DNA of 64,000 nt from Lampris incognitus (lineage: Eukaryota; Chordata; Actinopteri; Lampriformes; Lampridae). The translations under genes were made by a program, and so were the position numbers. Positions 34,192 to 44,249 of this stretch are shown piece by piece. The stretch covers positions 110,446,313 through 110,510,312 of the forward strand of contig NC_079213.1 in the NCBI RefSeq assembly GCF_029633865.1, in the 5' to 3' direction. The notes under the pieces were generated by a model that was given only the letters and a program-made list of their open reading frames with translations, made no database searches and was not told the DNA's origin. Numbering within the stretch: position 1 is the stretch's first letter; each line of letters opens with the position of its first letter.

Positions 34192-35320
34192 CCCTACTCC
34201 ATTTCCGTTCTCACGAAACACCCGCATTATGTGAACGTTGAAGCGTCCGTGCGCCACATAGCTAACAGATGGACCACCAGCTGATAGGCTAATGAGCGTT
34301 TTCAGACGAGCCTGACGTTTTGTCTTGTTTTGTCCTGTTTGTGCTCGTGCGGCGTCTCTGCTCCGAAACTTTTAAACACGGTGTTCATCTTTTGAGGAGG
34401 CTGTCACTGAACAAAAACCTCCAAAATCCCCTTTGAGCCTGTGCAGACCGACGGCCCTTTCATCCAGACTCCATTCACGTCCTCCCATTGAGACAGAGCT
34501 GAAGAACCCGTGGAGGAAGCCGGCTTTCCGGGGTCGGCCTTGAGACAAAAAGAAAGAGAAAAACCCATCACCGGTGAACCCCCTCCGTATCTGTAGACTG
34601 TTACGAAATGGCCGAGAGAGGAAGGAGGGAAGCTATGGAGAGACAGGAGGGAGGAGGAAAGGAACAAGGACGGAGAGAGAGAGAGGGGGGAGGGGGGGAG
34701 AAAAGACAGAAAAAGACCTTTGGTCCTTGAAGGTCCCCTGTTCAGCAGCAGCAGCAGCTGTCCTGCTTGACCAGACTGTGATGAAGCTGCAGATTTCCAG
34801 CCTCCGTGAATCATCTCCTCCTCTTCCTCACCCCCCCCCCTCTCCCCTTTTCTCCTTCTCCCCCACCTGGAGTCCTTTTCACAAAGAATTGGGGGGGGGG
34901 GATCCTCCTCTTAGGACTCTTTCTTTGGCGCTAAAGCAATCAGGCTGTTGAGCACGTGGAGAGAGATGAGACATTTTAAATTAGCATGGGGGGGAGAGAG
35001 AGAGGGGGAGAGAGAGACAGAGAGAGAGAGAGAGAAAGGGAGGGGAAAAAGTCATTTTCCATTTTCTGCAATAAAAGGTGCTACATTGAATTCCCGGCGC
35101 ATGACAATGCGGAGGAGTGGGTAATGGAATAGGAGGCGCGCGCGGGCGTCTGCGTGTTAGTGGATAATGAGGAATTTAAAGATGTGAGGTCCTCCACTGC
35201 CATTCAAACCAGACCCTCACGACCGCCGCTCCTCCCGGCCGGCCCGGAGCGTCGCACGGCGGCGGGGTGCAGTAGAGGTATTTAAACGTCCTCTGTCGGG
35301 ACCTGCATCTGCCAAGTAGT
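34192..35320. other. intergenic DNA with purine-rich and CpG-containing stretches
   Basis: CpG content is raised near 34200-34400. GA-rich blocks lie at 34610-34710 and 34993-35045. No coding exon is recognised. Confidence 0.4.
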
Positions 35321-35328
35321 TTGGTGGC

Positions 35329-36224
35329 CAGTGGCGCCCCCAGAAATGTTTCATAGGGGGGGGCAAATGGGGCCACTGAAAATCTTGGGGTGGCACACCA
35401 AAACCAAAAGCCATGACTGAATTTCGGGAATTCTATGATGCCGTTGTAGTATACTGTATAGCCTAGTGCAGTGGTTCTCAACCTTTTTGGGGTCCTGGAC
35501 CCCCCCCCTGCGTATTTTTGATCTACCCTGAGGACCCCTCCACCTGATCTTGGGGGAGGGGGGTTGCAATTTGATAGAAACAGTAGAAACTGCATTTGAA
35601 ATTGCATTATAGCATTTATTCACTCTTTGGGGCAAAAATAAGAGCTTTCAGTTGTAACTTAGATATAGTTAACAAAACAGAATTCTTATGCAGTAACTTT
35701 CAGATATATGTAACAAAACAGAATATGTATTCAGTAACTTTCAGATATATGTAACAAAACAGAATTCTTATGCAGTAACTTTTAACAATGCAAACGGGAG
35801 CGAGATCTCTTATTAAAACACAACAAATTACACTTGTGAAACAGATGTAATTAGAGAAAAAAGTCCTGTTACCCTTTATAGTTTAGGTAGATAAAGGTCT
35901 CAGTCACATCTGAGTAAAATAATCCTATTTCTATAAATGTCATAGGATCTTTTTTTTAAAGATATTTTATTTTCACGGACCCCTTGCAATTACACCACGG
36001 ACCACTAGGGGTCCGCGGACCCCCGGTTGAGAAACACTGGCCTAGTGGAGAACTGTCAATATGAGAGTTAAGAAAAATATACATTATTGATTTAAATGAA
36101 CAGCATCTAATGTACGATATCAGATAGAAGCATATTGTGCATATGCGACTCGTGGCTGGGGGGGCCAGCGGGGGACCAGGGATAGTATCAGGGTGGCCGT
36201 GGCCACCCCTTGGGGGCGCCACTG
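35329..36224 (+). mobile_element. hAT-type MITE, family B, copy 2, carrying a nested MITE
   Basis: It starts CAGTGGCGCCCCCAG and ends GGGGGCGCCACTG. The flanks ttggtggc (35321-35328) and ttggtttc (36225-36232) match at 6 of 8 bases. It is homologous along its length to 1804-2265, and is longer because family A copy 4 sits inside it. Confidence 0.85.
35469..36039 (+). mobile_element. hAT-type MITE, family A, copy 4 (nested)
   Basis: Identical 8-bp target duplications gcctagtg (35461-35468 and 36040-36047). Only two copies of the internal 41-bp unit, the shortest of the four. Confidence 0.95.
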
Positions 36225-36859
36225 TTGGTTTCGCTGCCAAAACCAAACAGAGGCTCGTCCAGCAAGCAGAAGCCCGCTGACCTGCGGTAGTTGAACACAT
36301 CTGTTCCCCCCTCTACCTGACAGTTGGTAGGTTCCCTGCAGAACCCTGGAGAACACGGCTGCAGGGTGAGAGCCCGCGCCGCCCAGGTTCTCCAGAACAT
36401 GTTCAAGCACCGCGGAGAGAAGAGAAACACACCCGGACTGGCTGCTGGTGGCCTGCATCAACGGAATCCAGACAACGTCCCAGCATAGAGTCCCTACCGG
36501 TAGGGAGGGGGGGGGGACGCGCCAGTGTCACGCTTTCACCGCCGATACCGATCCCATGTGGGAACCTATAAGGACCGGCTGGTATCGAGTACCGATCTGA
36601 TCCGTTGCTGTTTGCTGAACAGTGCAAACTGACCCCCCCACCCCCCCCACACACACACACACCGTTTAAGAAATACAGGCTTCCATCAAATCAGCCCGCT
36701 TTACTTTAACGAGAGACATGTTATCCATGATGGCTTCCGGTACCGGATTCGAGTCTTGTGTGAAATCTCTGGTACCGATGCTGCATTTTAGCCTGGCACC
36801 GGCCCAATACGCATACCAGTGTCGGAACTGGAGCATCCCTAATTATAAGGAACACCGGA

Positions 36860-36860
<1 letters not shown>
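36225..36860. other. intergenic DNA, protein-like but unassigned minus-strand frames
   Basis: On the minus strand, about 36240-36460 reads as plausible peptide in two frames (for example YRRSAGFCLLDEPLFGFG), with CAG/GT donor-like words, but I recognise no family. At 36530-36850 there are several 'gtaccg' words like those in dispersed fish repeats. Confidence 0.3.

Positions 36861-36862
<2 letters not shown>

Positions 36863-36916
<54 letters not shown>
36863..36916. repeat. (CT)n microsatellite
   Basis: An uninterrupted CT dinucleotide tract of about 54 bp. Confidence 0.95.
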
Positions 36917-36918
<2 letters not shown>

Positions 36919-37169
36919 GCGAGTCTAGTAAATTCTTTCTGAGACAGTACCAGCCTGTTTCATGCCATAAGCCCTCATCAGCTGTCAATAAAGCTACACG
37001 GGAAAGAACAAACCATTTACTTCCTGGTCATGCACATCATCACGCGCACATCACGTCCCCATTGGGCGTTGTGCACGTGATGTGCATGATGAGTCAGTAA
37101 GTGGTTTGTTCTTTCAGCTGATGAGCGCGCTGAGCACGAGAAAGGCTTGTTCTGCCATTTAACGACTTT

Positions 37170-37312
37170 AAGCTATATATCTATATATATCTAATATTTA
37201 TATATATCTATATCTATATATCTAATATCTATATATATATCTATATATCTTCTATATATCTATATATATATATCTTCTATATATCTATATATATCTTCTA
37301 TATATCTATATC

Positions 37313-37346
<34 letters not shown>

Positions 37347-37480
37347 TGTGTGTGTATATATCTATAGATATATATATATATATGTGTGTATATATATACA
37401 GATATATAGATATATATGTGCGTGTATATATATGTCTATATATAGATATAGATATATATATAGATATATATAGATATATG
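37170..37480. repeat. TA/TATC-type microsatellite block
   Basis: About 310 bp of mixed tatatc, tagata and tatg repeats, including a run of seven to eight taga units (37315-37345). Confidence 0.9.
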
Positions 37481-37624
37481 AAATTGTATTGTGTTTTTTT
37501 GTTCAACGTGTTTTACTGTATGTCTTTGCACCATATGGCAAACTGCTATACTGTAGGCTTGGTGTGCTTACTCCACTGTGATGATCAATTACATGGGCCT
37601 AAATCGTCCAATCACCTTGCGGCG

Positions 37625-38098
37625 TCCTAGCTATGTCCTCTGCTATGTCCTCTGCTATGTCCTATGCTATGTCCTATGCTATGTCCTCTGCTGTGTCCTC
37701 TGCTATGTCCTAGCTATGTCCTCTGCTATGTCCTATGCTATGTCGTAGCTATGTCCTATGCTATGTCCTCTGCTATGTCCTATGCTACGTCCTCTGCTAT
37801 GTCCTATGCTATGTCCTATGCTATGTCGTAGCTATGTCCTCTGCTATGTCCTCTGCTATGTCCTCTGCTATGTCCTATGCTATGTCCTCTGCTATGTCGT
37901 AGCTATGTCCTCTGCTATGTCCTCTGCTATGTCCTATGCTACGTCCTCTGCTATGTCCTATGCTATGTCCTATGCTATGTCGTAGCTATGTCCTATGCTA
38001 TGTCCTCTGCTACGTCCTCTGCTATGTCCTATGCTATGTCCTATGCTATGTCGTAGCTATGTCCTAGCTATGTCCTCTGCTATGTCCTATGCTATGTC
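37625..38098. repeat. 12-bp minisatellite, unit ctatgtcctctg
   Basis: About 40 tandem units of ctatgtcctctg or ctatgtcctatg, punctuated by 11-bp variants (ctatgtcgtag). The variants recur at irregular larger spacing, suggesting higher-order duplication. Confidence 0.92.
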
Positions 38099-38357
38099 AT
38101 GTGGCACAGCAGCAACACAACAACACTGCGCCACAGCCACTTCAAGCTCGGCATAAGGGGTTAAAGAAAACTCCGCCAGGCAAGCGAGGGCCACTTTCCA
38201 CAGGACCCAAATGTTGCTGCGCCTCCACAACCGTAAACACTGGTTTGGTGTAATTGGTGCCGCGAGCGCGAGTGCGCGTCTGAAGTGTGAGGCAAACCAC
38301 ACTTATTAAAGACTAAACACGCCCTGGGGGCCATTTTCCTCACAGCGAGCAGTCAGT

Positions 38358-38391
<34 letters not shown>

Positions 38392-39527
38392 CGCAAACAC
38401 GCACACACACGCACACACACAGGCAGGCGTCAGACAAAATGCAAACAAGTACACACACGTCACCCAGCGCACAACAATTTTTTTTTTTTAACAGCAACTT
38501 GGTTGACCTTGAAACACCGATGGCAGTCGTGTGAGTTCTGCCCCCTAGCGACACAACACGCTTCCTCCACCGTCTGAAACGCTCCTCGCTCCCGAGAGGC
38601 GAAGCCTTCCTGGCGAGGCAGAAATGTTTGGTGTTTCCAGTATGTATTGATCCCGAAGGTATTGAACCCGTGCGTGTGCGTGCGTGTGTGTGCGTGCGTG
38701 CGTGTGTGCGTGTGTACTGAACCCCACACAGCCCCTGGTCTCGGTGGACGGAGCCGGTCTGCCGAGTCCCCTGACGGACGGGTTGCGGGTTTTCATTCCT
38801 GGGACGTCAGGATGTCTCCTGTGAGTGTTCCTCCACCGGGGTCCAGTTTAGACCCCCCCCCTCGCCCCCACGCCCCACCCCACCCCCGCTTAATGAGTTT
38901 CTGTTCAACGTTTCTGCCCCCTCCTCCCTACTTACCGCTGAATCGGCCCCTGAAGTGGCTGCGGCTCAGGCTGTGTGTGTGTGTTGGGGGGCGGGGGGTG
39001 CGGGTGCGGCGCGCGGCCAGCCATCAGAACATCCTCCAGCTCGCGCGGACAGAAAGGATGAATGCCCTGCACGTGTTCAAGGCCAGCGAGAGCGCGGGCA
39101 GAAATCTGTTGATTTGCTAATGGAAAAGACATGGCGGAGAATACGCTACACCACTTATGCGAGCGCTCAGTCGCTGATCCCCCCCCTCCCCCTCCCCTCA
39201 TCACCGCTGCAGCCCCCCCCCCTCCCTCAACGCCTGGCCTGCGTAACCTCCCTTCTTCTTAATTTGCCCCCCCTCCCCCTCCCCCTCCCCGTCCTTCATT
39301 GTGCTTGCATACGTAAATATTCCAGTCAGTTTGGGTTTTATGGTGATATTTTTGTCAAGGCTTCAGCTTTCACTTCTCCCCCCCCCCCCGCTGCTGCTGA
39401 TGGACACGTGCAGGGACACGCAGCACGAGGAGCGACGGCACCTCGCCTTTTGACGACCCCCCCCCCATACAAATACATATTCACATACAAACACACCTTA
39501 CCACGCTCTCTCTCTCTCTCTCTCCCC

Positions 39528-39574
<47 letters not shown>

Positions 39575-39690
39575 GGACATGCAGTTTCAAAAGCTTGCAA
39601 ATTCCATCACATTGTACAACTCCACACAAAGATTTGGGTTAATTTAGTAAACACGGGGTCAGGGCTGCCATGACAGCAAGTGTGCAGTGT
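38099..39690. other. intergenic DNA with CA/CT tracts and a candidate unique segment
   Basis: It contains CA tracts at about 38360-38425 and 39541-39572, TG-rich DNA at 38672-38715, many C runs, and a CT tract at about 39508-39542. The segment at about 39010-39180 is non-repetitive and lacks an open exon; it may be a unique conserved element. No gene is identified. Confidence 0.4.
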
Positions 39691-40135
39691 GTGTGTGCGC
39701 GCGCGTGTCCATGTTTGTCCACATGCGTGTGTGTGCGTGTGTGTGTGTGTGTGTGTGTGCGCGAGCGCGTTCAACGTTTGTCCACTTATGTGTGTGTTTG
39801 TGTGTGCGCGCGCGTGTCCATGTTTGTCCACATGCGCGTGTGCGTGAGCGCGTTCAATGTTTGTCCACTTACGCGTGTGTGCGTGCGTGTGCAGTGCGTG
39901 TGACATGCACACGTGCATCTCAATGCATGTGTGTATTTATGCTCGGCACGAGCACGTGGCTGTGGGTTCTATGTATGTATGTGTTCATATATGTATATGT
40001 GTGTGTGTGTGTGCGCGTTCGTGCGCGTGTGTGAGAGAGCGAGAGAGAGAGCGCGCGCGCGAGAGCGAGAGAAACGCTGACTGTGTGAAGCGGAGAGTCC
40101 TGGCGGCGGCAGCAGCAGCAGCAGCAGCAGCAGTC
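39690..40135. repeat. TG-rich satellite-like block with GA, CG and (CAG)n ends
   Basis: TG/CG dinucleotide runs (39690-40030) contain the repeated phrase gtccatgtttgtccacatgc. A GA/GC tract (40034-40072) and a CAG run of about nine (40107-40133) follow. Confidence 0.88.
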
Positions 40136-40139
40136 TAAA

Positions 40140-41075
40140 CCCAGCCAGCCTCTCCAGAGATAGCGCTTCTTTCTCATTTGCTCTGGCCCTATTTTAATAA
40201 TAGCTGTGCATAAGTAATTTCTAGAAGGCCGGGCGGGCGGGCGGGCAGGCACGCGGGCGCGGGTGGGGGGGAAATTAAACTCATTTTATCTGTGAGCAGG
40301 TGGATTCCTATTTATCATTAACATGCATAGAATTTGCACAATGTTATTTCTCGCCGCTGCTACAGATGGAGCGTCATCCAAATAATGTTGGAGGAGGGTC
40401 TGCCTTCCCCCCCCCCCCCTGCTTGTGCCGGAGTGAAATTCATAGATAAAAGTACTAGGGTTTTTTTTTCTCTCTCTCTCACAATTTTCTGCAAACGAAA
40501 ACTAATTCTGGGAAGCTTCTTATTACAGTGCGGGCTCATTTGGTTTGCATTAAAAGGGAACAGGGGCGACATTAGGATTTCTGCCAGATTTCCAGGAGAT
40601 GCTCCAACATTCCCTCTTATATCATTAGTAACGCCCCACCCCCCCCTACTCACAGCGACCCCTTTCCCTTTTTAACTGGCATTAAACAATCTCTGCTCAT
40701 TACTGGCCCAATAATAAAACTGGAATATATTTGACTTCCTGATTTAGATCATATCAAAATATTGGAATAGAAACGTGCCATTTTTAATGCATCATATTAA
40801 GGTTAATAATCGCTGGATATTCCGTATGTTATTTTAGCATAATTCAGCGGTGGGATTATTTTCAAGGGTTTTTTTTAATTAGAATTGTACATTTTAATAT
40901 ATTATGGATTGCCAGGCATTCCTTGTTTCATTTAACTTCATTTATCTTGGAGGGCTTTTTGCGTTGACTAATTTGTAGCTGCTCAAATCAAATAAGAATT
41001 AAAATTCTAAATGCAACTAAATTGCAATTGTAATTCCACGAGACACCTCTCCCTTCTGGTCTGCCATCTCTCTTG
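40140..41075. other. non-repetitive AT-rich non-coding block (candidate conserved element)
   Basis: Apart from short C and T runs, the part at 40640-41040 is free of repeats. It is AT-rich and dense in TAAT/ATTA homeodomain-type words (for example ttaataatcgctgg, gcaattgtaattcc). This is the texture of vertebrate conserved non-coding elements, but conservation cannot be tested here. Confidence 0.35.
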
Positions 41076-41082
41076 TCACTGT

Positions 41083-41425
41083 AACGTGTGTGTGTGTGTG
41101 TGTGTGTGCGTGCAAATGTGTGAGCAGCCATGTTTGTGTATGTGTGCGCACGCATGTGTGTGTGTGCACGGTATGTGTGTGTGTCTGTGCATGCATGTGT
41201 GTGCATGCATGTTTGTTTGTGTGTGCGCATGCACGTATGTGTGTGTGCATGTACATGCACACGCCTGTGTGTGTGCATGCATTTTTGTTTGTGTGTGTGT
41301 GTGTGTGTGTGCACGGTATGTGTATGTGTGCATGCATGTGTGTGCATGCATGTTTGTTTGTGTGTGCGCATGCACGTATGTGTGCGTGCATGTACATGCA
41401 CACGCCTGTGGGTGTGTGCATGCAT

Positions 41426-41456
<31 letters not shown>

Positions 41457-41520
41457 CACGTATGTGTGTGTGCATGTGCATGCACACGCCCGTGTGTGTG
41501 TGTGTGTGTGTGTTTGTGCA
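41083..41520. repeat. TG/CATG-rich tandem block with higher-order duplication
   Basis: Mixed TG dinucleotides with phrases such as tgcatgcatgtttgtttgtg and gcatgtacatgcacacgcct that recur at 41210-41275, 41343-41407 and partly 41460-41490. Segments of about 130 bp have therefore been duplicated. All long frames here are repeat artefacts. Confidence 0.9.
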
Positions 41521-41998
41521 TATCGAGGGGGCCATGTTGTTGTCATGCAGTGGAACAGCATCACATGCCATGCTTCCAGAGGAGGGGATCATGGGAGATA
41601 GGGCTGTGGGAGATTAGACTCTGTGTGACCAGTCATTCACACCAGTGTTTACGGCGATGAGGAGAGATGATGATGATGTGTGTCTCTGTCTCCTTTTCTC
41701 TCCGCTGACAAATAACAGCATCACAGCGGCGGCCCGCAGCTCTGACAGCCAGCCAAGCAGGCAGGCAGGCAGGCAGTCAGCCATTGTTTTGTAATGTGTT
41801 TCACTCTGCCAGCACTGATCCTTGCTAAGGTACTTACCACGCCATTGTTGTCTAAGTATGCTATTTTCTGGCTGGGCACCTCCACTATAGAATAGAGAGG
41901 GGGGTTTTTTTTCTCTTTTTTTTTTTTTTTCAAAAGAGAGGTTTGTTACAGTCAATGTCATGCTAATCCTGGTGTGTGATATGTATACGTGTCAACAC

Positions 41999-42034
<36 letters not shown>

Positions 42035-43080
42035 CGAGAGAAAGTGAAGAGTCTTAGGCGAGCTAACCTAACAGAGAATGGTATGAATGGCAGACCCACG
42101 GATAGACAGGCAGCTCCTATTCATCCCTCGCCGTCCTCCATGACACCACATTACTGTTTATCAAAATAAGACCGGCGATAACAGTGACGCTGCGTTAGGG
42201 GTGCGCCGTCTTAATACCACGCGGGTGTGTCGCCGGATGTGAGGTTCCCGTAAGGCCCCGCCGTGAGGCCTGCACAGAACACGCGGCCGCCCCGTGGGAT
42301 TAACAGGACGGCACGGCGGCAGAACTTTTCACGGGGGGCGATAATTGATAATTAATTCAAGGGCCGGAAAACAGTGAGGCCAAGGGAAGGCCTTTCGTGT
42401 AACTGACTCGTCGCGGATGTAATGTGGGGGTTTCAAAGTTTGTCATCTTTTTCTCCCGTACAGCCACGGCGGCTCAGTACACAGTCTTCTGCGTCATTGC
42501 CCCGGTTTTAATTGCTGGTTGCACCGAGGCCTTTGTTTATCCACGCCCGTGACGGAGCGCGGCCGGTCCGCTCGCTCGTCCCGGAGGCCGGAACAGTTGC
42601 TTCGAAATCTGCGGCAGCATTAATAAGCCTAATATAGAAACATATTTGAACCCTGGTCCCCCCCCCCCAGTAAGTAGATTATAAACATTTGTTATAGCAT
42701 GTTATCATAATATCCTGCACAGCATATTGCAAAAACTTCTGTGGGCCGTTTTTTTTCACCCCCCCCCCACCTCCCCTTCTTCTCCTGGTGCAGTGGAAGA
42801 TCATAGTTAATTCAGCAGAGTTATGGTAATGTAGAGGCTCCTATCGGTCCTGGCATCACACATACTAACAAGCTTAGGATAAGCCCAGCCTGGAATGGTA
42901 TGAGGTTTGAATTTCTGGAACCGGCACAGTCTCCGCAGCCAAATCTCGCTTCAGCAGAAACCAGCAGGGTGATTCCTCCGCTTAAAAATTAGTGCTAGTG
43001 CATATATATTTTTTTTTTTTTGCAAGGGAAGGGGGTTTGGCACCTTGTGAGGGAAAAAAAAATGCAGCGTATGTAGAAAA

Positions 43081-43112
<32 letters not shown>

Positions 43113-43720
43113 CTATATAAATATATATTTATTTTAAGGGGAGGCAGAAATCGTCTTGAGGAGGGCTAATCAGCCGGCGAACTCTGAAAAGCTGGTAATG
43201 TGCATTAAGAGATTTAGACGCGGCGCGGCGGCAAAAGCCTCGTGACATTGTTGACTCATTTCAAGATGGCAGCATCCTCAACTTTGTGCACTGTTAACAA
43301 ATGCACACGTGTTCAGTTGGTGTACTCTGCACTTCTCCCGTCTAAATCGCGGTGTATCTGCCATAAGCATGTTAGGCCTTAAGGCTCGTCGGGCCAATGT
43401 GATCCCGGGCAGGGCTGCCGCTGTGTGACAACATGCTAAATCCTGTTTGTGAGTCTCGGCGGCTCTCGGCTCGCCGACTAATCTAGGCATCCTCGGCCCC
43501 GCGCGTAGGAAATAGTGCATCTGTTGATCGGAGAGGAGAGGAGGAAGAGGATGAAGAGGATGAACCTGGCTTCACAGTGCCGTGTCAGGTCATATGGGTA
43601 GATTTACATACAGGCCATTGCAGGAAGTGCTCCCCTCCACCCTGCACAGGCCGTCTAGTTCGCCCCGAAATGTGGTGAAGGAGTCTTGATGCGTGCTCAG
43701 TAATCCAGGTGAGGAGATCA
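41521..43720. other. intergenic, mostly non-repetitive; candidate regulatory DNA
   Basis: It includes CATTGTT (SOX-type) words at 41782 and 41843, a GA tract at 42002-42032, and a TA tract at 43085-43120. Long non-coding, non-repetitive segments lie at 42330-42660, 42690-42970 and 43130-43500. No exon is recognised. Confidence 0.35.
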
Positions 43721-43722
43721 GA

Positions 43723-44155
43723 GAAGGTGGAATCAGCTCATCTGGATACAATGTTTACTGACAGATACATTTCAGCCAAGTGACCTCTTCAGTCTAAACT
43801 GACCGCAGGTGTCCCCCACCCCGTATAAACAACACAGCACAATACAGGGCCTGACGACCGAAACCAGCCACCACTCTCATATGTGCCCATGTGTGCTATT
43901 CACAGAGGGTTGGGGAATAGCTGCAACCACAGCATTGTAAGACGGCGACACATGTACTCTTACCCCGCCCCCCCCCATATGCAAATATGGGTGTGCCCAT
44001 ATTTGCATATGGGGGGGTTTGGTCGTTAGGCAGCTATATTGCTTATAAGGGGTGGGGGATACCCGCAGTCAGTTTAGACTGAAGAGGTCACTTAGCTGAG
44101 TGATGAGACGTGTCAGTCAGTAAACATTGTATCCAGACGAACCGATTCCACCTTC
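43723..44155. mobile_element. foldback repeat with a 22-bp central palindrome
   Basis: The arms 43723-43828 and 44043-44155 are inverted copies (gaaggtggaatc ... gattccaccttc; gacctcttcagtctaaactg ... cagtttagactgaagaggtc). At the centre, 43970-43991 and 43996-44017 are a perfect 22-bp inverted repeat around a 4-nt spacer. It contains two POU octamers (ATGCAAAT at 43979 and its reverse at 44001). Probably a foldback-type transposable element. Confidence 0.75.
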
Positions 44156-44249
44156 TGTGACGTCATGAAGGAGTTCAAACGAAAACATACTTGGATTTTT
44201 TTTTTTTCTCAAAAATGTTCTCAACTCCAACCTGACTGGAAATGAACCC

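Noticed and set aside
36188-36461. Possible minus-strand coding exon
   Set aside because: Peptide-like in two overlapping frames, with donor-like words, but no family recognised and no partner exons; left as an unassigned note.
40988-41660. Several 160-196 codon frames on both strands
   Set aside because: All read TG/CA repeats (Cys-Val and Thr-His runs) and are not genes.
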